Of a DNA stretch of 13,716 bases, positions 8,138-13,716 are shown piece by piece. Origin of the DNA: Candolleomyces eurysporus (Eukaryota; Basidiomycota; Agaricomycetes; Agaricales; Psathyrellaceae); contig JANBPK010001416.1 in NCBI GenBank assembly GCA_027579435.1, forward strand, positions 1-13,716, in the 5' to 3' direction. Positions within the stretch are counted from its first letter, which is position 1, and each line of letters opens with the position of its first letter. A model generated the notes under the pieces. The model had not been told where the DNA came from, searched no databases, and saw nothing but the letters and a program-made list of their open reading frames with translations. The position numbers and the translations under genes were made by a program.

Positions 8138-9724
8138 ATGTCAGGTTCTGGAGGGCGTCATACTAGGCAGGGCTCCTCAACGGCGGTCAAAGTTGGCCTG
8201 CACGGCCATCCCCTCAACCCCATACCACACCATCATCATAACACAGGCAACCTCAGCTCTCGAGAAGTCGTCGTCGAAGCTGGGAACTCCGATCCTCGTA
8301 GCGATGGCTTAGCGGGAAGGACTCCAAGTCCGACGCCTAGTGAACTTAGAGAGCTCAAGCCAGCCGCGAACAGCTGGGGTAGTTCGAGAGAACGGCTATG
8401 TACGTTCAAAATACTATTGTTCACAAGCCTCGGACTTGACAATTGTTGTCTCTACAGGGTTCTTCGCTGCTGTCCTCATCCTCATCGCTCTGATTGCGCT
8501 CACATGGATATACGACAAGCAAATAGTGCGAGCTTTGGCACCCGCAGCAACATGGCTTCACGAGTAAGCGGGCTTCACGTTAGACCTCAAGCTTAAGCTT
8601 ACCAGTCTGTCCTAGCACCCCGGGCGCCTTTGCCATCCCAATGGCCATACTCATCGTGATATCCTTTCCACCTGTAAGTACTGATTGCTTCCCATGTTGT
8701 GCGTTGGAATACAGCTTACCGTCTATGTTTGCACCTTTCGCAGCTGTTCGGCCACGCGATTGTCGCTATCCTATGCGGCTTTGTGTGGGGTCTCGGGACC
8801 GGATTTGGGATTGTCGCTGGTGGAACTTTCCTTGGTGAGATTGGGCTTTTCTAGTAAGATCGCCTCATGACTTGGCCTCCCTTCCCGTATTCAACGAATT
8901 TATCCTTCCGCAGTGCGTCAAAATTCTTCTTCCGCACCCGCGGTGAAAAACTGGAGCGTACGAACATCTCGCATGCTTGTATAGCCCAGGTCGTCCGCGA
9001 CGGAGGCATCCGAATTGTCCTGATAGCGCGGTTGAGTGCGATTCCTGCTCAGAGTAAGCCAACCGTACGCGTATCCTTCTGGACGAAGGCTGACTTAACC
9101 TCTATCAACACAGCTACCACCACGATATTCTCAACCTGCGGAGTGGGTATTATTCTCTTTGCAACTTCGACGTTTCTCTCGCTGCCTAAGCAAGCTCTTG
9201 GGGTGTACCTTGGTGTCATCTTGCTGCGATCGCGATCTGGTATGCACGCCACCTCCAAGCTGCCTGATCCAAGATCTCTAATGCCTGCTTCCAGAAGCGA
9301 GAAGCAGTACGGAGAGAATTGTTACTAGCGTCGTTTTGGCTGTTATCTTGCTTATCACCGCTGTTGCGACATGGTATATCAGCCGTCGGATGGACCGGGC
9401 TAAGCCGCAGGTTATATACAAGAGGCGCAAAGCTAGGTGTGTTAACAATCGCTTGCTCGAGTTAGTCTCTACAACGGGACTGACCTCCCATTTTCGTGCC
9501 CTTACAGGCAAGCCAAGCTCACTCAAGCCTCTTCCGCTCCAACTCATCCGTACCTCGCGGCCGCTTCTGGGAACGGACAATCAATTATGGGCTCAGAAAG
9601 CACAATCATGTTCAACTATAGCAAGGATAACCTTCGGGATCAAAATCCGAGGCAGGCTGGATCGTCTCAGTTAGCATTGCTTCCGCCGATGGAGGCTTCC
9701 CAACCTCGGCGCCCGTTTCCATAA
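8138..9724 (+). CDS. TVP38/TMEM64-type VTT-domain membrane protein, copy 2 (short tail)
   Basis: Predicted exons are 8138-8399, 8458-8563, 8616-8673, 8744-8853, 8914-9053, 9114-9239, 9295-9436 and 9508-9724, giving 386 residues. The six internal exons (106, 58, 110, 140, 126, 142 nt) have exactly the lengths seen in copy 1, and all introns are GT..AG, 52-71 nt. The N-terminus is 39 residues shorter but keeps the HHHH run, DPRSDGL and GRTPSPTPSEL. The core has WFFAAVLILIALIALTW as first helix (from 88), FPPLFGHAIVAILCGFVWG, GTFLGEIGLF, RLSAIP (218-223) and QTTTIFSTCG, then a last helix and KRRKAR. Predicted to be an endomembrane (Golgi-like) VTT protein as for copy 1. The tail stops after ASQPRRPFP, about 85 residues before the end of copy 1; homologous but frame-broken DNA continues downstream, so the tail was lost by mutation. 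The membrane core is intact, so the gene is probably still functional. Confidence 0.9.
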
Positions 9725-9861
9725 GACCTAGGCCTTCGTGAGCTTCCGCAAACAGGCACGCCGGGAACGCAGGCGTACCGCGATAAGACGCAGGGTGTAG
9801 AAAGGAGGAGAGGTGGAGGTGCCGCTGAAGACGGTCGATTTACTATCACGACTCAACGATA
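9725..9861 (+). pseudogene. Decayed former C-terminal tail of VTT copy 2
   Basis: After the TAA at 9722-9724 the DNA still resembles the tail-coding DNA of copy 1 (about 1996-2145): GGCACGCCGGGAACGCAGG near 9756 resembles the CACACCTGCGGGTACGGG region near 2046, and GATTTACTATCACGACTCA near 9837 resembles GATTCTTACTATAGTAGCC near 2110. No single frame is open across it. This is a relic of coding sequence, now probably 3' UTR. Confidence 0.4.
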
Positions 9862-10975
9862 ATTAGTTCATATTTGCAGGGTTATAGACAGCTGGCGTTG
9901 CTCGCTGCTCAAACACAGAGCCGGCGCGCTAGGCCACTGTCAATGATATGATAAGTTGACACCATTGCTATCCAGGATACCCAGAAGGGAGTCGGATATT
10001 CCTTGCTAGAGAAAATAACGATGACAGCAAGCTTAAGAACAGTCGGATTCATCCCATCCTATTGACTTCGTTCTTTCTGGCGGCCATACTGAGGATGGGG
10101 ATTCGGGATTACCGGGAGGTTTCAGATTGGCGCTCGATGACACTGGAAGGTCCCCTGCTTTATTATTATTCGCCTATAGCCCAGTCGGCAAGGGAAGCAC
10201 AGGAGATAGCTGCGATTGCAGCGCTCATCTTTTTCGCAACGCTTGGAGCCAAATAGTTTGCTTCCCGTATTTCTCGTCACGACCTCGAGGTGCTCGATGC
10301 GTTGAAGGGGTTGAAGGAAACGGTGGTGTTGTCCACTTCGGACCGGCGCTAGCGCTTCTGAACGCGAGTACTTTCTAACTTTTGAGGAGACTTTCGGTGA
10401 TTAACTTCTTCCCGCCCTTTTCCATTCCAGAGAGTCATCTCTGACGTAGAGAAGAACCAGGAACGGTCAGCCTTGGAGGTTTGGAAGGAAGCTGTTTCCA
10501 TTGACGAGCACCGGGGGAAACAATCGAGCCTCGAATCTGGAGTCTCCGTCTCCGCCACTGATGGATAGTCTCGTCGTTGGACAGGGACTATTGAAAGCCA
10601 CCACCATCGTCGTTTACGGTAATTGCACGTCAATTTGGCGTTCCATACTTCGAGGATGTCTAGATGTCAAGTAATAAAATGGCAGCTCTCGTCTATGATC
10701 AATTTCTTATCACTCCTTTTTTGTCGATGTTGATCGAGCGCAAAGGGACTTCTTTGTTACGAAAGAGAAACTGAAATTTGAGTACCAAAACTAAGCGTAA
10801 GAGGGAATGCTGAAGGGCGATGGAGAGTAGACGGTTCGTTGGGGTTCCAGCCTGCAAGCGGAAGGCGGAAGTATCACTGGGACCTTCTTTGGTGATGGCC
10901 TGAAGATCAGTTTATATTTTCAGCAGGATTATAGACAGGGTGGTTGGGTCACTGCTCAAACGCAGGACCTTTGCG
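9862..10975. other. Gene-poor stretch between VTT copy 2 and F-box gene D
   Basis: Apart from the repeat at 9865-9952 nothing firm is seen. Short plus-strand frames around 10062-10256 (64 codons) and 10281-10346 (reading DLEVLDALKGL) are separated by a stop, and a 94-codon minus frame (10633-10349) is of low complexity. None shows splice support or a recognisable family, so no gene is called. Confidence 0.4.
9865..9952 (-). repeat. Repeat copy 1: relic of an F-box gene 3' end
   Basis: This block is similar to 10909-10995: AGTTCATATTT vs AGTTTATATTT, TTATAGACAG (9882 vs 10929), CTGCTCAAAC-CAG (9906 vs 10952) and CACTGTCAAT (9935 vs 10982). The other copy overlaps the 3' end and last intron of the minus-strand F-box gene, so this one may be what is left of a duplicated gene's 3' end. 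Weak similarity continues to about 9995. Confidence 0.5.
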
Positions 10976-10995
10976 TTACATCACTGTCAATAAAA
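10909..10995 (-). repeat. Repeat copy 2, at the 3' end of F-box gene D
   Basis: Partner of 9865-9952, 1,044 bases away in the same orientation. It covers the predicted last-intron acceptor and 3' UTR of gene D. Confidence 0.5.
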
Positions 10996-12372
10996 TCAGT
11001 GGATGAGATGATGATCGCGCATAGGTTTGGACAAATACTTACTAGCCATATCCAGAGCGCATCCCCAGCAGTTACAGGAAGCTTCTTCGAGGAGTTCACG
11101 AAGTTCCTTGGCTTCCTCCATGGCTCCTTCTGAACACAGAAGACCAATTACCGCTCGAAGGGTCCTTGGTGCACCTGAGACACCACCGGTGCTTGAACTG
11201 TTACACCCACGAGCCCTAGCGACGTCAAGGAGGTCTTGAAAGCGGATGTTGACATTCTCGAAGTGGAAGGCCATGAGCAATGGGCATAGCCATCCTCCAA
11301 TCCCACTTCGAGCTCCTTCAGGAGAAGAGAGCGCCCTGAATACGTTGTCTTCATCTGTGATCCGTTCTGGGGAATCATCGAGAGCTTCGTCATCAAGATC
11401 AAGAACGACGAGGCTAGGCAGCTGTGCGAGGAAGCGAATGAGGTACGGAATATCGGAGGGTTGCATGCATCGGAAGAGCTCGAGGGTATGGAGAGATGTA
11501 GGGACGAACCCGGGCCGACACCACTGGGAGAGGAATGGTGCAAGTGTTGTGAGGGATTTGTCGTGGCCAGCGGGCTCATATTGCAGACGGGGACCGATAA
11601 TTAGTTTTTGGAGTGAGGGACAGGCAATATAGGAGAGGAGGAGGGATGGGTAATTGATAAAGTTGAGCTCGAGGGAGATCAACCTATCTAGGTGAACGAC
11701 TGTTGAGTCGAGGCCGGCAGGTTGATTCTGATAAACCACCTGTTGGAATTCAATTACTCGCGCATTCGGAGTCCTAGATAGCTGGTCTAGCATGTTTATG
11801 ACAGGGATTTTGTTATCGAAACCTGGGGTAAGGCAGAGGTGTTGCAGGGATGGAGAGAGTAGATGCTTTGTCCAGGACCCGTCTTCGTACCACCCTATCA
11901 TGGAAAGGACGCGAAGGGCAGGACTGCCAGAGGGAGGGATCTCGTTCTCTGATAGCTTGAAGAAAAGTTCCCCGGGAACACCAGGGGTCGAAAGCTGCAA
12001 TTCTTCAAGAGTATTGAACATTGCGGTCCACCGGCATTGTCCAAAAATCTCTGAGGATACAGTTGCTTTGGCCCATCGGCTGCATCTTCGGATGAGGGCC
12101 GCCAGTACGGGAGTCATCGATACCATATCCGACGCTAGTGTTGAGATGTACACTGACAATGGTGCATCCTTGGCTTTGAGGATTTGGTCCAGCAAGCGGT
12201 TGACCTTAGAGCTCTTGGTAACCTGGATGATACCCCATAGGTGGGGTGTATTTTGAACGACACTATTCCAATCTCTGCAGACAAGACAAACTGCAGGTAG
12301 GAAGCGGATGCCCCAAGTCAGAACTCCAATCTCGAATGCGGTTGCTAGAATCTCGGGAGGGAGATCGTCCAT
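10976..12372 (-). CDS. F-box protein with leucine-rich C-terminal region (gene D)
   Basis: The start ATG is at 12372-12370. A classical fungal F-box begins at once: LPPEILATAFEIG (4-16), LPAVCLVCRDWNSVVQNTPHLW (about 25-46). The remainder contains irregular leucine-rich units such as LEELQLS, LRVLSMIGW, LQHLCLTPG, LISLELNF, LQKLIIGP, LHTLELFRCMQ and LVVLDLDDE, typical of F-box/LRR proteins in Agaricomycetes. It is predicted to join Skp1 in an SCF ubiquitin ligase, with the leucine-rich part choosing the substrate; this is inferred from the family. The frame runs uninterrupted for 458 codons to a TGA at 10998-10996. A strong donor (GTAAGTATTT, from 11042) and acceptor (TTGACAG, to 10984) 59 nt apart suggest a last intron; splicing would end the protein at 445 residues (...CALDMAMM) with the stop at 10978-10976. 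It is not a close relative of genes A-C. Confidence 0.85.
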
Positions 12373-13597
12373 AGCGAGGGATCAATGATAAAGAGACGTT
12401 TGAGTGGTATAGGGCGAGCGAGTCTCATGTACTGCAATATGTATTGTCCTGTCGGACTCATGGTGACCGTGCATGACTGCCGTTGTGGTGAGAATTCTGA
12501 AGTTTGTTAGGTGTTTGGCCGCGTTATCAACGGTGGTTGGAGTCTTGTCGCAACTTGTCAAAACAAATCCTCGACTCGCACCTGGCTGTCACTCACACCT
12601 ACCGCTCAAACGTCGGTGTTTCAGTTGTCAATAGCCTCGCAGCTTGGTATGCATCGGGTCCAAGGTGCGAGTTCTCGTACACATTTCCCAGCTACCGTAA
12701 TCTGACTCGTAAGGAAGTGGTTTGCATCAAACGGGGGTTTCAAAGCGAATGTCACAGCAATTTGTCTTGAACGTCTTTCTCTGCCGATTCGTTGCTCAGC
12801 TTCGTAACCAGTCCTGCTGCTAGAGGCTCGACATGTTCTGATGCGTCCTATATCCGCTCCAGACTGGTCGGCGGATGGCTTACTGGAAGCATGTTTGTAG
12901 TGATTCATGAAAAAGGACGTAAGGTGTGTAAATCAAAACAGCCTCTGGCTATTTCCAGCAGTTGAGGCCATCTTCCTCAAAACACAGGACTGCTTCAGTT
13001 TATCCATAGTTTGATTTCGCTGAGTTGGCTCGCAGCTTCCTCCTTGGGATTCTCATGGTACTCAGACCTGGGCTTCCTGGCTTAGTGGTTTGATGATAGA
13101 ATGCTACTCCAGCTCTTCTGGATAGTGCAGGGAGACTCGTTCAGGCGGTATCTGAGGGGAGCTGATCTGCTATTTCTCTCGAGGCCTTAGCAACGTCATG
13201 GCTTGCGCCTTAGTTGCACGCTAAAAGAACGGATCCTCTAAATCGCCGCATCCTCCAACACCTTGTACTCCGCGAGCTGATACTTGCCGCGACTTCTCTA
13301 TAGAAAATCTCGTGGCGTCGTACGTTTTGGTCGGACACGCCGACTGGCGCACCCATCGGATTCGCAAATGGCCAATTGCTGACTAGTTATGCTATCTATT
13401 ATCCGTCGACCATTCTGGACCTTGTTATTCCTTTCAATCTGTCAAGTGTTATGGAGCATTTGTGATTTTCCCGCTCTATCTCGAGAAGTCAAACCTCAGA
13501 TTCAGGAACTTTCGGCACAATTGAGTTCTGAACCTTGCGGATGTAATGGGGCCGCGCCTAACGCCGTCACACATGGAACAAACCAGACCGATTTTCG
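12373..13597. other. Divergent intergenic region
   Basis: It contains the upstream region of gene D (minus strand) and that of the gene at the right edge (plus strand). Short frames at 12504-12770 (+) and 12908-12621 (-) overlap each other, match no family and have no splice context. No tRNA, repeat or mobile element was seen. A frame open to the window end begins at ATG 13389 (see findings). Confidence 0.4.
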
Positions 13598-13604
13598 TAT
13601 AAAG
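13598..13604 (+). promoter_or_regulatory. TATA box of the right-edge gene
   Basis: TATAAAG lies 64 bases before the ATG at 13662. Transcription starting about 30 bases downstream would give a leader of some 30 bases, a compact layout common in strongly expressed fungal genes. Confidence 0.55.
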
Positions 13605-13661
13605 CAGGTGGGTAGGTATTGTGTCCCGCAGGAGCCTCCCTCGTACTTGGTACTTTCAGCC

Positions 13662-13716
13662 ATGAAATCCTTCTTCACTGGAGCGCTCTTCGCCGTTCTG
13701 GCACTTTCGTCCGTCG
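13662..13716 (+). CDS. Start of a secreted-protein gene (partial, cut by window end)
   Basis: The 18 visible codons read MKSFFTGALFAVLALSSV: a short basic start (Lys2) followed by a hydrophobic, Ala/Leu-rich core, as in a secretory signal peptide. The TATA box at 13598 and a short leader support this start. The mature protein lies beyond the window, so its function cannot be told. The same frame is open upstream to an ATG at 13389, which leaves a longer N-terminus possible but less likely. Confidence 0.6.
   Translation, partial: MKSFFTGALFAVLALSSV

Noticed and set aside
10349..10633. 94-codon minus-strand frame in the gene-poor region
   Set aside because: Low-complexity, no family resemblance, no splice or promoter context.
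11246..12256. Plus-strand frames (11246-11632, 11792-12256) opposite gene D
   Set aside because: Antisense to a long F-box/LRR frame of high confidence.
12504..12908. Overlapping short frames on both strands upstream of gene D
   Set aside because: They overlap each other, the plus-strand one starts at TTG, and neither shows a domain, signal peptide or intron pattern.
1..13716. Search by eye for tRNA, rRNA, CRISPR, transposase or reverse-transcriptase signatures
   Set aside because: No cloverleaf-like T-loop motif in context, no regularly spaced short repeats, and no transposase or RT catalytic motifs in any frame.

Overview
The window looks like nuclear DNA from a filamentous basidiomycete (probably an Agaricomycete). 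The genes are cut by many 50-80 nt introns with GT..AG borders, promoters carry TATA-like boxes, genes lie on both strands with no operon structure, and there is a local tandem expansion of F-box-like genes of the kind common in mushroom genomes. The organism assignment is inference; no species is recognised.

Layout from left to right. (1) 259-2205 (+): an eight-exon gene for a TVP38/TMEM64-type (VTT/SNARE-associated, DedA superfamily) multi-pass membrane protein. (2) 2543-3606, 4464-5530 and 5910-6874 (+): three tandem F-box-like paralogues, called A, B and C here. A and B are recent duplicates that share flanking DNA; C is older and diverged. (3) 6875-7963: no convincing intact gene, but two diverged direct-repeat blocks with a short shared reading frame, probably gene relics. 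(4) 8138-9724 (+): a second TVP38/VTT gene whose six internal exons match the first copy base for base in length, but whose C-terminal tail is cut short by an early stop. (5) 9725-10975: gene-poor, holding the decayed tail of the second VTT gene and what looks like a relic of the 3' end of an F-box gene. (6) 12372-10976 (-): an unrelated, typical fungal F-box/LRR-like protein. (7) 12373-13597: gene-poor. (8) 13662 to the right edge (+): the first 18 codons of a gene starting with a signal peptide, preceded by a TATA box.

How the parts relate: the VTT proteins belong to a family of Golgi/endomembrane proteins related to lipid scramblases. The F-box proteins are expected substrate adaptors of SCF ubiquitin ligases. 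Nothing in the sequence ties these two groups into one pathway. The window is best read as a locus shaped by duplication and decay (two VTT copies, three plus one F-box genes, relics of others). I found no mobile element, CRISPR array, rRNA or tRNA, and no clear sign of a new multi-gene system. The most interesting points are the copy-specific changes: tail truncation, a phase-neutral intron, conserved N- and C-terminal motifs, and gene relics.
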